In this document: piece after piece, positions 48,228 to 57,706 of the stretch | Layout: every line of letters begins with the position of its first letter | How positions within the stretch are numbered: the stretch's first letter is position 1 | Source of the DNA: Palsa-504 sp963767565 | GTDB taxonomy: Bacteria > Actinomycetota > Actinomycetes > Streptosporangiales > Streptosporangiaceae | Length of the DNA stretch: 64,000 nt | Direction: 5' to 3' | NCBI GenBank assembly: GCA_963767565.1 | Contig: CAVYEG010000020.1 | Span: 56,164-120,163 of the forward strand | Made by a program: the position numbers and the translations under genes | The notes under the pieces: generated by a model | Database searches by the model: none | Seen by the model: the letters and a program-made list of their open reading frames with translations, nothing else | What the model was told of the DNA's origin: nothing

Positions 48228-49013
48228 CTAGGACCGGAAGCCGAAGGTGGCCGCCAGGCCCTCGGCGCCCGCCGCGGTGATGCCCACACTGCGGCGGCGG
48301 GCGCCGTGCTCGATCCAGCCCAGCCCGAACAGCCGGGCGGTGATGGCGGCGGCCAGCGCGCCGTTCAGGTGCCCGCGGCGCTGGGTCCAGTCGATGCACT
48401 CGCCCGCGAAATGGCGCCGCGACCGCCGGACTTCAGGAAGATTTATCCCGAACGAGCCGAGCGTCATCGCTCCGGCCCCGGTGACTTCGAAGCGCGTGGC
48501 GCTGCTGTCAGTCTGGTTCGTTCGGGACAAAGATCGTGACCTTTCCCCGGCCAGCAGGCCGCGGCGGAGCAGGGCATCCAGCAGCTCCACCCCGGCCCGG
48601 CCGGCCAGGTGGTCGTAACAGGTGCGCGCGTCGGCCAGCGCGGCGGCCTCGCGGGACTGCCGCAGGGTACGGACCGGCAGGGCCGGGCTGATCAGGCCGA
48701 GCGCCTCGAGCGCGGCGGCCACCTGGTGACCGGCCAGCTGGTAATACCGGTGCCGGCCCTGCCTGGCCACCACGATCATCCGCCCCTCAAGGAGCTTGGC
48801 CAGGTGGAAGCTGGCCGTGGCAGCGCTGACGCCCGCCAGCCGGGCCAGCTCCCCCGCGGCGAGCGGCCGGTCGGGCAGCAGCGCGCGCAGGATCGCGGCC
48901 CGGGTCGGGTCGGCGATCAGGGCCGCGGCTTGGGCAATGTCGGTCTCGTAGGGAGTGGTCCCGGTATCGCTGCCAGCGGTGTCGTACGGGATGGGCTGCG
49001 CCGGTACGGTCAT
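48228..49013 (-). CDS. ArsR-family winged-helix transcriptional regulator
   Basis: A 261-residue regulator. The HTH reads LIADPTRAAILRALL, ELARLAGVSAATASFHLAKL and GRHRYYQLAGHQVAAALEAL, at residues 30-105. The rest is a helical domain seen in longer ArsR relatives. Start ATG at 49013 is 6 bases after TACGGT and has no ribosome site, so the message may be leaderless. A 61-base gap separates it from hutH. The metal-binding ELCVCDL-type motif is absent, so it is not an arsenic sensor. Confidence 0.85.
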   Translation of the reverse strand: MTVPAQPIPYDTAGSDTGTTPYETDIAQAAALIADPTRAAILRALLPDRPLAAGELARLAGVSAATASFHLAKLLEGRMIVVARQGRHRYYQLAGHQVAAALEALGLISPALPVRTLRQSREAAALADARTCYDHLAGRAGVELLDALLRRGLLAGERSRSLSRTNQTDSSATRFEVTGAGAMTLGSFGINLPEVRRSRRHFAGECIDWTQRRGHLNGALAAAITARLFGLGWIEHGARRRSVGITAAGAEGLAATFGFRS

Positions 49014-49135
49014 ACTTCGACCGTAGCTCAACCGTGTTTCGACCCGGATCGAAGCGTGCCGGCGGCAGATCTTGGCGCGTCCGAGTTTGCGCGAGCGGCA
49101 GGATCGGCTACAGTTCTGAACGCACCCAGGTGCAC

Positions 49136-49208
49136 GCGGACGTGGCTCAGCTGGTAGAGCATCACCTTGCCAAGGTGAGGGTCGCGGGTTCGAATCCCGT
49201 CGTCCGCT
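49136..49208 (+). tRNA. tRNA-Gly (anticodon GCC)
   Basis: A 73-base cloverleaf: acceptor GCGGACG/CGTCCGC, anticodon stem CACCT with loop TGCC region (CACCT-TGCCA-AGGTG, anticodon GCC), T arm GCGGG-TTCGAAT-CCCGT, discriminator T. CCA is not encoded. A tRNA-Cys follows 38 bases later. Confidence 0.95.
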
Positions 49209-49246
49209 CTGAGGGTCCGAATGCCCTTGCGGCATGCCCCTTTTGT

Positions 49247-49318
49247 GGCGGAGTGGCCGAGTGGCTTAGGCAAGGGCCTGCAAAGCCCTGTACACGGGTT
49301 CGATTCCCGTCTCCGCCT
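49247..49318 (+). tRNA. tRNA-Cys (anticodon GCA)
   Basis: A 72-base cloverleaf: acceptor GGCGGAG/CTCCGCC, anticodon stem AGGGC/GCCCT with loop CTGCAAA (anticodon GCA), T arm CGGG-TTCGATT-CCCG, discriminator T. It forms a pair with the tRNA-Gly just upstream. Confidence 0.95.
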
Positions 49319-49362
49319 CTTTTGCTGCCCTATCTTTTGCTTCGCTATCTTGCTGTACTGCC

Positions 49363-50055
49363 CTAGCCCAGGCCGGGAACGCGGCCCGCGCCGGGCTGGG
49401 CCAGCCCGGTCTCGTAGGCCAGCACCACCACCTGGACTCGGTCGCGCAGGCCGAGCTTGGCCAGGATCCGGCCGACGTGCGACTTCACGGTGGCCTCGGA
49501 CACGAACAAGCTAGCGGCGATCTCAGCGTTCGACAGGCCCTGCGCTACTGCGATCAGGACCTCACGCTCCCGCTCGGTCAGGGCCGACAGCTGCGGGTAG
49601 CGCTGCGCCCGCTGCGCGGCGGTCAGCGGCAGGACCTGGGCGTATTCCTCCAGCAGGCGGCGGGTAACCCGGGGCGAGATGACCGCGTCCCCGGCGGCCA
49701 CGGTACGGATGGCCGCGACCAGCTCGGCGGGGCGCACGTCCTTGAGCAGGAAGCCGCTGGCGCCGGCGCGCAGCGCACCGAAAGCGTACTCGTCCAGGTC
49801 GAAGGTGGTCAGCACGAGGATCCGCACGCTGGCGTCAGCCGCGGTGATGCGCCGGGTGGCCTCGATCCCGTCGGTGCCGGGCATCCGGATATCCATCAGC
49901 ACCACGTCGGGTCCGTGGCGGTGGGCCAGTTCCACGGCCTCGTCGCCGTGACCCGCCTCGGCGACCACGGTCAAGTCGTCCTCGGCCTCGAGGATCATCC
50001 GGAAGCCGCGCCGCAGCAGCGGCTGGTCGTCGGCCAGCAGCACGGAGATGCTCAC
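49363..50055 (-). CDS. NarL/LuxR-family response regulator
   Basis: A 230-residue response regulator. The receiver domain has the acidic pair near residue 9 (LLADDQPLL) and the phosphoacceptor Asp in VVLMDIRMPGTDG near residue 54; the conserved Lys is in FLLKDVRP. The C-terminal HTH reads LTEREREVLIAVAQGLSNAE and ATVKSHVGRILAKL. It overlaps its kinase gene by 4 bases (ATGA). Target genes are unknown. Confidence 0.94.
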   Translation of the reverse strand: MSISVLLADDQPLLRRGFRMILEAEDDLTVVAEAGHGDEAVELAHRHGPDVVLMDIRMPGTDGIEATRRITAADASVRILVLTTFDLDEYAFGALRAGASGFLLKDVRPAELVAAIRTVAAGDAVISPRVTRRLLEEYAQVLPLTAAQRAQRYPQLSALTEREREVLIAVAQGLSNAEIAASLFVSEATVKSHVGRILAKLGLRDRVQVVVLAYETGLAQPGAGRVPGLG

Positions 50056-51395
50056 GGGGACGCTGCCCGCAGGATCGCCTCGACCAGCCAGCCGCCGCCG
50101 GGGGCCGGTCCGGCGCGCAGCGCGCCGCGGTGCAGGGCGGCCCGCTCGCGCATGCCGTCGATGCCGCGCCCCTGATCTGCGGGCAGTGCCGCGAACGACG
50201 GGGCGGCGAACGGCCGGGCGGCGAACGACGGGGCGGCGATCGCCGCGCTGCCGTCGTCGGCCACCATGATCCGCACCTGGGGCTCGCGGTAGCTGATCGT
50301 GACCCAGGCGTGCCGGGCCGCGGCGTGCCTGATCGTGTTGGTCAGCGCTTCCTGGACGATGCGGTAGGCCGTCAGCTCGGCGGCGGCGCCGAGCGGGAAC
50401 GGGGTGCCCTCCACGGTGAGGCTGACGTCCAGGCCGGTGGCCTGGATCCGTTCCACCAGCGTGCCGAGCTGGGCGACGTCCGGCTGCGGAGGCAGCGGGC
50501 CCTGGCCGGATGGCTCGTCGGTGCGCAGCACGCCGAGCATGGCCCGCATGTCCGACAGGGCCTGCCTGCCGACGTCGGAGACCTCGGTCATCGCCTCGGC
50601 GCTCTTATTCGGGTCGGCCCGGCTGACTACGGCGGCGGCGTCGGCCAGGGTGATCACCACCGACAGGCTGTGGGACACGATGTCGTGCAGTTCGCGGGCG
50701 ATCCTGGTCCGTTCGGCCGCGGTCGCGATCGTGGCCTGCTGGTCGCGTTCGATCTCCAGCCGCCGGGCTCGTTCGTCCATCCAGGCCAGGTACCTGCTGC
50801 CCGAGGCGGCCGTCAGGCCGGCGAACAGCGCGGCCACCACCGTGGCGGTCAGGAACAGCAGCGAGCGGGGCAGCGTCCCGGCCGGCTCCCACTTGACCGC
50901 GGCCATCAGGGCTCCCGCCTCCAGAATGGCTGCGGCCGCCGCGGTCCTGATCCGGGACTGGTGGGCGGCCACCGTGTACAGCGCGACCAGCAGGGCCGCG
51001 TCGCCGAGCAGCGGGAAGCCGAGCAGCCACTGGCCGAACGCGATGGCGCAGGCGGCCAGGAACACCGGCGCGGGCCAGACCCGGCGGACGGCGATCACGG
51101 CGATCAGGGCGGCCTGCACCAGCCCGGCCCGCAGGCTCGCGAAGGGCGACTGCACCAGCCATACCGTGCAGACGGCCAGCAGCACGGCCGCGGCCAGCGT
51201 GTCCAGGGCCAGCGGGTGGGCGCGGGCCACGCGGCGGCCGCGGACGAACAGGCTGCGGGTGATCTCGTCGGGCGGCTGGAGCGTGGTCCGCTGCGGGCTG
51301 GCCGCGCCGGGGCCAGCCGTGCCGGGGCCAGCCGTGCCGGGGCCAGTCACCGGCGGCGGTGGCGATGCGGCGGGAAGCTCGGTCATGGTGCCCAT
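50052..51395 (-). CDS. NarX-type sensor histidine kinase
   Basis: A 447-residue membrane kinase. The N-terminal tail has TAGPG repeats, followed by about five helices (residues 65-180), a HisKA_3 dimerisation domain with the phospho-His in RIARELHDIVSHSLSVVI, and an HATPase domain (AYRIVQEALTNTIRHA). Between IMVADDGSAAIA and GRGIDGMRERA, inside the ATP-binding lid, sits an insert of three 5-residue repeats (FAAPS-type). Start at ATG 51395, after AAGGAC. Signal unknown. Confidence 0.92.
   Translation of the reverse strand: MGTMTELPAASPPPPVTGPGTAGPGTAGPGAASPQRTTLQPPDEITRSLFVRGRRVARAHPLALDTLAAAVLLAVCTVWLVQSPFASLRAGLVQAALIAVIAVRRVWPAPVFLAACAIAFGQWLLGFPLLGDAALLVALYTVAAHQSRIRTAAAAAILEAGALMAAVKWEPAGTLPRSLLFLTATVVAALFAGLTAASGSRYLAWMDERARRLEIERDQQATIATAAERTRIARELHDIVSHSLSVVITLADAAAVVSRADPNKSAEAMTEVSDVGRQALSDMRAMLGVLRTDEPSGQGPLPPQPDVAQLGTLVERIQATGLDVSLTVEGTPFPLGAAAELTAYRIVQEALTNTIRHAAARHAWVTISYREPQVRIMVADDGSAAIAAPSFAARPFAAPSFAALPADQGRGIDGMRERAALHRGALRAGPAPGGGWLVEAILRAASP
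50191..50235 (-). repeat. Three 15-bp tandem repeats in the kinase ATP-binding domain
   Basis: Units 50191-50205, 50206-50220 and 50221-50235: first and third are identical (GCGAACGACGGGGCG), the middle one differs at three bases. They encode the Phe-Ala-Ala-Pro/Arg repeats in the ATP lid. The period keeps the reading frame if copy number changes. Confidence 0.8.
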
Positions 51396-51609
51396 ACGCG
51401 TCCTTCGTGTCACTTACCGGCAGCGTACCGCCTCACCCGCCGGCGGCGGCCCGTTGCGCAGGACATCGTCGCTGGTCGCGGGCGTGGCGGGCGATCATTA
51501 TCCGACTTGAGGATGAGTCCGGGGGGCGTAATTTTCGTCCTGCGGGAGGTACCCATCGCCGCCGGCCCTGGCCTACCTTGGGCTATTGCCACCGCGTGGG
51601 GGAGAGATC

Positions 51610-52152
51610 TTGCCTGTTCAACTGCCGTTCGGCCTGGACCGGGCGCTGAGGCTGGTCCGGGTGGACTTCGCGCCGAGGCACCGGCAGCCGCCGGCCGGCC
51701 TGCTGGTGACGGCTACGGTCCTGTCCCTTGCGGGCTCGCTGGGGGCCGGCGCGTTCCTGGTCGCCATCGGCGAGCGAGTCTTCCCGTCGACCAGGGGCTA
51801 CGGGCACTTCCAGTTCTCCGACTACGCCAAGCTGACCGTCATCGGCGTGATCATCGCCTGCGCGGCGTGGCCGGTGGTCACCCGGATCAGTTCGGCGCCG
51901 CGGTGGCTGTTCTTCCGGCAGGCCATCCTGGTGACCCTGGTCCTGTGGCTGCCTGACCTGTACATCCTGTACCGGGGCGCGCCGGGCCGCGCGGTCGCGG
52001 TGCTGATGGTCATGCACCTGGCCATCGCCCTGGTCACCTACAACTGCCTGGTACACGTGGCCCGCGTGCGGTCGGCGGCGCACTCGCACGCGGCGGCGCG
52101 GCCGGTGCGGACGATCAACGGCCCGGATAACTACGCCGGGCGCGGGATGTGA
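51610..52152 (+). CDS. Four-helix membrane protein (DUF6069-like)
   Basis: A 180-residue membrane protein. Helices are predicted at LVTATVLSLAGSLGAGAFLV, KLTVIGVIIACAAWPVVT, FFRQAILVTLVLWLPDLYIL and VAVLMVMHLAIALVTY. The arrangement resembles the small DUF6069 family, without certainty. The best start is a TTG at 51610 with GGGGGAG upstream. The stop overlaps the next gene's start, so the two form an operon. Confidence 0.7.
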   Translation: MPVQLPFGLDRALRLVRVDFAPRHRQPPAGLLVTATVLSLAGSLGAGAFLVAIGERVFPSTRGYGHFQFSDYAKLTVIGVIIACAAWPVVTRISSAPRWLFFRQAILVTLVLWLPDLYILYRGAPGRAVAVLMVMHLAIALVTYNCLVHVARVRSAAHSHAAARPVRTINGPDNYAGRGM

Positions 52153-53018
52153 GGTCTGTGTCCAGCTACTCCCCCGGCCAGCCGCTGCGTCGGCGGCCGG
52201 GCTGGTCCGGCTTGTTCACCGAGCCCGTCGCGGCCAAGGTGCCCGAGATCACCTTGCTGTTCTGGGTGATCAAGATCCTCACCACGGCGGGTGGCGAGGC
52301 CACGTCCGATTACCTGGCCCTGGACCTGGGCAGCCGGCTCGTCGCGGGCTGTATTGAGGCCGGAATCTTCGTGGTCGCGCTGGTCTGGCAGTTCCGGACC
52401 CGGCGGTATACCGCCGCTGCCTACTGGCTGCTGGCTTATGCCATCGCCATCTTCGGGACCGGCGTGGCGGATGCGCTGCATCTGTTCGTCGGCATCCCGT
52501 ACGCGGGCACCACGGTCTTGTGGGCCGTGGTGCTCGCGGCCATCTTCTGGTTCTGGTACCGCAGCGAGCGCACGCTGTCGATCCACAGCATCTACACGCA
52601 GCGGCGGGAGATCTACTACTGGGCGGTGGTGTTCGCCACGTTCGCGCTCGGCACCGCGCTGGGCGACTTCACCGCCGCCTCGCTGCACCTGGGCTACCTG
52701 GCCTCCGGGATCATGTTCACCCTGATCATCTTGATCCCGGCGCTGGCCTGGTCGCGCTTCGGGCTCAACCCGGTCGTGGCGTTCTGGTTCGCCTACGTGG
52801 TCACCCGGCCGCTGGGCGCCTCGTACGCGGACTATCTCAGCAAGCCGCATTCGCTCAGCGGAGCGAATTACGGCGACGCTTCGGTGGCCCTGATCACCAC
52901 GATCATCGTGGCGATCCTGGTCGGTTACCTGTCGGTGACTCGGCGTGACATCCAGCGCCCGGAGGAGGCACAACCGGGCCGTCTTGCGGCGGTTAGCGAC
53001 GATGTGGTGGGTAGATAA
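52149..53018 (+). CDS. COG4705-family membrane protein
   Basis: A 289-residue integral membrane protein with a repeat structure: the first half contains VPEITLLFWVIKILTTAGGE and the second half the related YYWAVVFATFALGTALGDFT, with TAGGEATSDYL and GTALGDFTAASL as matching acidic turns. About eight helices. COG4705 proteins are uncharacterised and widespread. Start GTG at 52149 (or 52158) overlaps the previous stop. Function not known. Confidence 0.82.
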   Translation: MRSVSSYSPGQPLRRRPGWSGLFTEPVAAKVPEITLLFWVIKILTTAGGEATSDYLALDLGSRLVAGCIEAGIFVVALVWQFRTRRYTAAAYWLLAYAIAIFGTGVADALHLFVGIPYAGTTVLWAVVLAAIFWFWYRSERTLSIHSIYTQRREIYYWAVVFATFALGTALGDFTAASLHLGYLASGIMFTLIILIPALAWSRFGLNPVVAFWFAYVVTRPLGASYADYLSKPHSLSGANYGDASVALITTIIVAILVGYLSVTRRDIQRPEEAQPGRLAAVSDDVVGR

Positions 53019-53023
53019 CCTGC

Positions 53024-53221
53024 ATGGTCAGGATCAGGCGCTGGGTTATAGGTCAGCGCAAGAAGGTCGTGTGGTCTGAGCCGCAGTTGCCGCCCTTCGT
53101 CAAAATAAATCCCGACGCCGCTCCCCCTGGTCCTTCTGAGGGGCTGCAGCCCGGCGACTTGTCGATGGGCGCGGCCGCCGAGGAGTTCCTCAAGATGGAA
53201 GAGGAAGAGGAACCTCTCTGA
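53024..53221 (+). CDS. Small hypothetical protein with acidic tail
   Basis: A 65-residue open frame starting 6 bases after the COG4705 gene. It begins basic (VRIRRWVIGQRKKVVW) and ends acidic (LKMEEEEEPL). No family is recognised and the ribosome site is weak. Its closeness to the upstream gene and normal codon use favour a real gene, but only weakly. Confidence 0.45.
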   Translation: MVRIRRWVIGQRKKVVWSEPQLPPFVKINPDAAPPGPSEGLQPGDLSMGAAAEEFLKMEEEEEPL

Positions 53222-53266
53222 GGCTGCGGTCCGACGGCCAGCGATTTGGGTAGTGAAGCGCCTGGG

Positions 53267-54469
53267 TCAGGTGAGCTGCGCGCGGATCGACTCCAGGGCA
53301 GAGCGGATGTTCTCGACTGAGTTCGCGTAGGAGAAGCGCAGGTAGCCCTCGCCGTAAGGGCCGAAGGCGGTGCCGCCCAGCGCGGCCACGCCGGCGTCAA
53401 GCAGCAGCCGGGACTGCAGCTCAGCCGAGGTCAGGCCGGTCTGGGTGATGTTCGGGAATACGTAGAAGGCGCCCTGCGGCTCCAGGCAGCTGATGCCGGG
53501 AATGTCGTTCAGCCCGGCGACGATGATGTCCCGGCGGCGGCGGAACTCCTCGACCATCTCGTCGACCGGTTCCCAGGGGCCGTTCAGCGCCGCGATCGCC
53601 GCGTACTGGCTGAACGCTGACGTACACGACACCGAGTTGATGGCCAGCCGGGTGATCGGCTCGACCAGGGCGGGCGGGAAGACGCCGAAGCCGAGCCGCC
53701 AGCCGGTCATGGCGAACGTCTTGGACCAGCCGTCCAGCAGGATCGTGCGGTCGGCCATGCCGTCCACGTCCAGCACGCTGGCATACGGGGGTGCGGGGGG
53801 CCCTTCCCCCGGGCTAGCACCGCCGGGGCCGTAGCGGATGGCCCAGTACACCTCGTCGGTGAGCACGATCAGGTCGTGCCGCTGCGCGATCTCCGCGATC
53901 GCCTCGCAGTCCTCGCGGGTCAGCGCGCTGCCGCACGGGTTGTGCGGGGAGTTGATGATGAGCAGCCGGGACCGGTCGGTAATCAGGCGCTCGAGTTCGC
54001 CGGTGTCGATGCGGAAGCCGTTGGCCTCGCGCAGCGGGACAGGCACCGGCACCGCGCCCGCGAACGAGGTGATCGACTCGTACATCGGGAAGCCGGGATC
54101 GGGGTAGAGGACCTCGTCCCCCTCGCCGGCCAGGGCCAGGACGGTAAAGAACATGATCGGCTTGGCGCCGGGGGTCACCACCACGCGGTCCGGGGTGGTC
54201 CGCATGCGGCCGGTGCGCTCGAGGAAGGCGGCCACGGCCTCGCGCAGCGCCGGGATGCCGGGCGCGGGCACGTAGTGGGTGTGGCCCGCCCGCAAGGCCT
54301 CGACCGCGGCCTCGACGATGTGGCTGGCGGTCGGGAAGTCGGGCTCGCCGATTTCCAGGTGCACGATCTTGTGGCCCTCGGCCTCCATGGCCTTGGCCCG
54401 GGCGAGGACTTCGAAGGCCGACTCGGTGCCGAGCCTGGCCATGCGGTCTGCCAGCCGGAAGTCTGTCAT
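53267..54469 (-). CDS. Class I/II pyridoxal-phosphate aminotransferase
   Basis: A 400-residue fold-type I aminotransferase related to aspartate aminotransferases. The PLP-binding Lys is in LLDGWSKTFAMTGWRLG near residue 240, the substrate Asn in INSPHNPCGSAL near 175, and the phosphate-contact Arg in the same WSKTFAMTGWRLG stretch. The N terminus HLEIGEPDFPTASH is typical. It lies divergent from the transketolase gene. The amino donor is not determined. Confidence 0.93.
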   Translation of the reverse strand: MTDFRLADRMARLGTESAFEVLARAKAMEAEGHKIVHLEIGEPDFPTASHIVEAAVEALRAGHTHYVPAPGIPALREAVAAFLERTGRMRTTPDRVVVTPGAKPIMFFTVLALAGEGDEVLYPDPGFPMYESITSFAGAVPVPVPLREANGFRIDTGELERLITDRSRLLIINSPHNPCGSALTREDCEAIAEIAQRHDLIVLTDEVYWAIRYGPGGASPGEGPPAPPYASVLDVDGMADRTILLDGWSKTFAMTGWRLGFGVFPPALVEPITRLAINSVSCTSAFSQYAAIAALNGPWEPVDEMVEEFRRRRDIIVAGLNDIPGISCLEPQGAFYVFPNITQTGLTSAELQSRLLLDAGVAALGGTAFGPYGEGYLRFSYANSVENIRSALESIRAQLT

Positions 54470-54594
54470 GGCCCTGATGATAGATCTGAGACGGTATGGC
54501 GTTAAGAGTCAGGAGTGTCGTGATCTTCGCGATCTTGTCCGCGGCCCGCGGACACGTCACTCTGGAGATCGGTACTGCACAAGGAGGTGCGGGT

Positions 54595-56952
54595 ATGGGC
54601 GATGGGCCCGTGGCGCGGTCGGGCAGGGAAACGGACGCGGTGCAGCTGTACGCCGCCGCCGAGACTGACTTCGCCCGGTACGAGGTGGTCAAGGACCTGA
54701 TCGACGAGTGCATCGACCTGTCGCTCAACTACCGGCAGAGCGGGCACCCGGGCGGGTCGCGGTCCAAGGTGCACATGATGGTGTCGCTGCTGCTGTCCGG
54801 GGCCATGCGCTGGGACGTGCTGCGGCCATGGCGCCGGTTCGGCGACCGCTTCGTGCTCTCGGCGGGTCATACGGTGCCGCTCGTCTACGCCACGCTGGCC
54901 GTGCTCAACGAGGCGGTCCGGGCCAGGCATGAGAGCTCGGGCGACCCGTCGTTCGCGTTCCCCGACGACGGCCGGTGGGCGCTGACCTGGGAGTGGCTGC
55001 TGCGCCTGCGCCGGCACGGCGGCCTGCCCGGGCATGCCGAGATGGAAGGCCGGACGCTGTTCCTGAAGTTCAACACCGGCCCGTCCGGGCACGGGATGCC
55101 GCCCGCCGCGGGCGAGGCCCTGGCGCTGAAGCTGGCCGGGGCGGGCCAGGTGAAGCTCTTCGTGTTCGAGGGCGAGGGCGGGCTCACGCCCGGCTCGGCG
55201 CACGAGGTCAAGAACACGGCCTGGGGCCTGGGCCTGGACAACCTGATCTTCATGGTCGACTGGAACGACTTCGGCATCGACCCGCGGCCGGCCTCCAGCG
55301 TGGTGGCGGGGACCCCGGTGGACTGGTTCGCTCCGTACGGCTGGCGGGTCACCGGCACCGAGCACGGCATGGAGTGGGGGCCGGTGACCCAGACCGTCCT
55401 GGATGCTTCGTGCGGCTCCGGCGAGGCGCCCATGATGGCCTGGTTCGTCACGCAGAAGGGCCGGGGCTACGGCAAGGTCGACGCGGCCAGTCACGGCACG
55501 CCGTTCCCGATGAACGCCCCGCAGTTCTGGGAGGGCCGTAAGCGGTTCATGGACCGGTACGGGGTGAGCTACCAGGGTTTCGGCGAATCTGCCCCGGCCG
55601 ACCCGGCGGCGGTGCAGGCGCAGGCCCGCGCGAACCTGGACATCGCGATGAGCGTGCTGCGCCGCGACGAGGACCTGGTGACCTGGCTGTCGGACCGGCT
55701 GCTGGCCATCGCGGCGACGGTTCCGGATGATGTCGACGGCTTCCGGCTGGGACGGGCTGAGGTCTTCTCCGACAAGCGCATCTTTGACGTGGCCAGCTAC
55801 CCGGATGCCATGTGGAAGAAGCCGGGCGAGAAGGCGCCGAACCGGGCCGGGCTGGCCGCCTGGGCCGCCTACGTGAACACGCTCGCGCTGCACGATTACG
55901 GCCGTCCCCTGTTCATCGCGGCCTCGGCCGACCTGGCCGAGTCGACCAACATCGCCGGGTTCGGCCACGACTACGGCGGCCTGCCGGGCACCGGCTGGTA
56001 CGAGCGGTCGTCCAACCCGTTCGGGGCGCTGCTGCCGACCGAGATCACCGAGTTCACCAACGCCGGGATGATGGCCGGGCTGGCCACGGTCAACCTTGCT
56101 GCCGATCCGTTTGACGAGTTCGACGGGTTCTGGGGGGCGTGCTCGACCTACGGCTCATTCTCGTACCTGAAGTACGGGCCGATGCGGCTGTTCAGCCAGC
56201 TGGCTCAGGACAGCGAGCTGAAGGTTGGCAAGGTGCTGTGGATCGCGGGCCACTCCGGCCCGGAGACGGCCGAGGACTCCCGCACGCACTTCGGCATCTT
56301 CTCGATCGGGGTCACCCAGCTGTTCCCCGAGGGGCACGTGATCGACCTGCACCCGTGGGAGTACAACGAGGTGCCGGTCATGCTGGCCGCGGCGTTCGGG
56401 CTTGACGTGCCGATCGTGGCGCTGCACCTGACCCGGCCGCCGGTGGAGATACCTGACCGGGAGGCGCTGGGCATCCCGTCTCACCTGGCCGCGGCGCGCG
56501 GCGCCTACGTGCTGCGCGAGTACCGGCCGGACCAGCCGCGCGGCGGCACGGTCTACGTGCGCGGCACCATGCCGATCCGGAACGTGGTCAGCGTGCTGCC
56601 GCAGCTGGCCGACCGGGGCATCAACGTGCGGATCGTGGCCGCCCTGAGCCCGCAGCTGTTCGCCCGTCAGCCTTTGGCTTACCGCGAGTCGGTGGCCGGG
56701 CCTGCGGACCGGCTGGACGCCATGGTCATCACCAACGGCGCGTTCAAGCTGATGCGCGAATGGGCTGACGGTCCGCTGGCCAGGGATTACTCGCTGTCTT
56801 CGGACTGGGATGACCGGTGGCGCACCGGCGGCTCGGTGGCCGAGGTCATCGAGGAGGCGCACCTCGACGAGGGGCACATCCTGGCCGCGCTCGAGCGTTT
56901 CGCGGCCGAACGCGACGACCGGCGGCGCCGCCTGCGGGAGCTGCTGGCCTGA
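54595..56952 (+). CDS. Transketolase-family enzyme
   Basis: A 785-residue thiamine-diphosphate enzyme. The N-terminal domain has NYRQSGHPGGSRSKVHMM, the cofactor segment LFVFEGEGGLTPGSAHE and MVDWNDFGID; the second domain has the conserved EITEFTNAGMMAGLATVNLA (cofactor Glu region), and the C-terminal domain closes it. This divergent branch is longer than classical transketolases (about 660 to 700). The ATG at 54595 has AAGGAGG upstream. It probably transfers two-carbon units between sugar phosphates, though the branch's substrates are not established. Confidence 0.85.
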   Translation: MGDGPVARSGRETDAVQLYAAAETDFARYEVVKDLIDECIDLSLNYRQSGHPGGSRSKVHMMVSLLLSGAMRWDVLRPWRRFGDRFVLSAGHTVPLVYATLAVLNEAVRARHESSGDPSFAFPDDGRWALTWEWLLRLRRHGGLPGHAEMEGRTLFLKFNTGPSGHGMPPAAGEALALKLAGAGQVKLFVFEGEGGLTPGSAHEVKNTAWGLGLDNLIFMVDWNDFGIDPRPASSVVAGTPVDWFAPYGWRVTGTEHGMEWGPVTQTVLDASCGSGEAPMMAWFVTQKGRGYGKVDAASHGTPFPMNAPQFWEGRKRFMDRYGVSYQGFGESAPADPAAVQAQARANLDIAMSVLRRDEDLVTWLSDRLLAIAATVPDDVDGFRLGRAEVFSDKRIFDVASYPDAMWKKPGEKAPNRAGLAAWAAYVNTLALHDYGRPLFIAASADLAESTNIAGFGHDYGGLPGTGWYERSSNPFGALLPTEITEFTNAGMMAGLATVNLAADPFDEFDGFWGACSTYGSFSYLKYGPMRLFSQLAQDSELKVGKVLWIAGHSGPETAEDSRTHFGIFSIGVTQLFPEGHVIDLHPWEYNEVPVMLAAAFGLDVPIVALHLTRPPVEIPDREALGIPSHLAAARGAYVLREYRPDQPRGGTVYVRGTMPIRNVVSVLPQLADRGINVRIVAALSPQLFARQPLAYRESVAGPADRLDAMVITNGAFKLMREWADGPLARDYSLSSDWDDRWRTGGSVAEVIEEAHLDEGHILAALERFAAERDDRRRRLRELLA

Positions 56953-56972
56953 CCGCGAGGCGGTGCGCTGCC

Positions 56973-57644
56973 TCAGCGGGTCAGGGCGCTGGCGGCGGCC
57001 TTCCCGTACAGTTCGGCGGCCCGCCAGCAGTACCAGGCCAGGACCGAACGGTAGGGCCGGTACGGGTCGCCGAGCGGCTGCAGTTCCTTGGCCGTGGGCG
57101 TCGGCACCTGCCAGGCCAGCCCGTAGCCATGACGGATGCCGAGGTCGCCGACCGGCCAGACGTCGAGGCGACGCAGCTGGAACATCAGGAACATCTCGGA
57201 CGTCCAGCGGCCGATGCCGCGGACCGTGGACAGGCGCGCGATGATCTCCTCGTCGCTCTCCCGGGCCAGCCGGGGCGGCGACAGCAGCACCGTGCCGTCG
57301 AGCACCTTAGCCGCCAGGTCCCGCAGCGACGCGACCTTAGCCCTGGAAAGCCCCACGGCGCGCAGGTCCTCATCCGACAGGGCGAGCAGCGGCTCGGGCT
57401 GGACGTCGCCGCCCATCGCAGCGATCAGCCGGCCGTGGATGGCGGCCGCGGCCCGTCCGGCCAGCTGCTGGTAGACGACGGCCCGGACCAGGGTCGCGAA
57501 GTGCGACTCGGTCGGGCGGCTGAACTTGGGCGGCCCGGTCTCGGCCAGCAGCCGGGCGATGACGGGGTCCTGGCCGGCCAGGACCCGGGCCGCCGCCGCG
57601 GCCGTCACCTTCTTCCTGGCCTGCACGTCCTGAGCCGTGGTCAT
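56973..57644 (-). CDS. DNA-3-methyladenine glycosylase II (AlkA type)
   Basis: A 223-residue base-excision glycosylase with a helix-hairpin-helix motif, LSTVRGIGRWTSEMFLMFQL, followed by VWPVGDLGIRHG, whose Asp is catalytic. The N-terminal AlkA domain is shortened, as in many actinobacterial members. It removes alkylated purines. It converges with the transketolase gene 20 bases away. Confidence 0.92.
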   Translation of the reverse strand: MTTAQDVQARKKVTAAAAARVLAGQDPVIARLLAETGPPKFSRPTESHFATLVRAVVYQQLAGRAAAAIHGRLIAAMGGDVQPEPLLALSDEDLRAVGLSRAKVASLRDLAAKVLDGTVLLSPPRLARESDEEIIARLSTVRGIGRWTSEMFLMFQLRRLDVWPVGDLGIRHGYGLAWQVPTPTAKELQPLGDPYRPYRSVLAWYCWRAAELYGKAAASALTR

Positions 57645-57706
57645 GCACCCAGTCTCGCCCGCCGGAGCGTAGCAGTGTGATCCGCCCCTGGTTTAGCGTG
57701 GCCGTT

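Noticed and set aside
54502..55968. 488-codon minus-strand open frame across the transketolase
   Set aside because: Antisense shadow of a conserved gene; composition is Arg/Gly/His/Val-rich without motifs.
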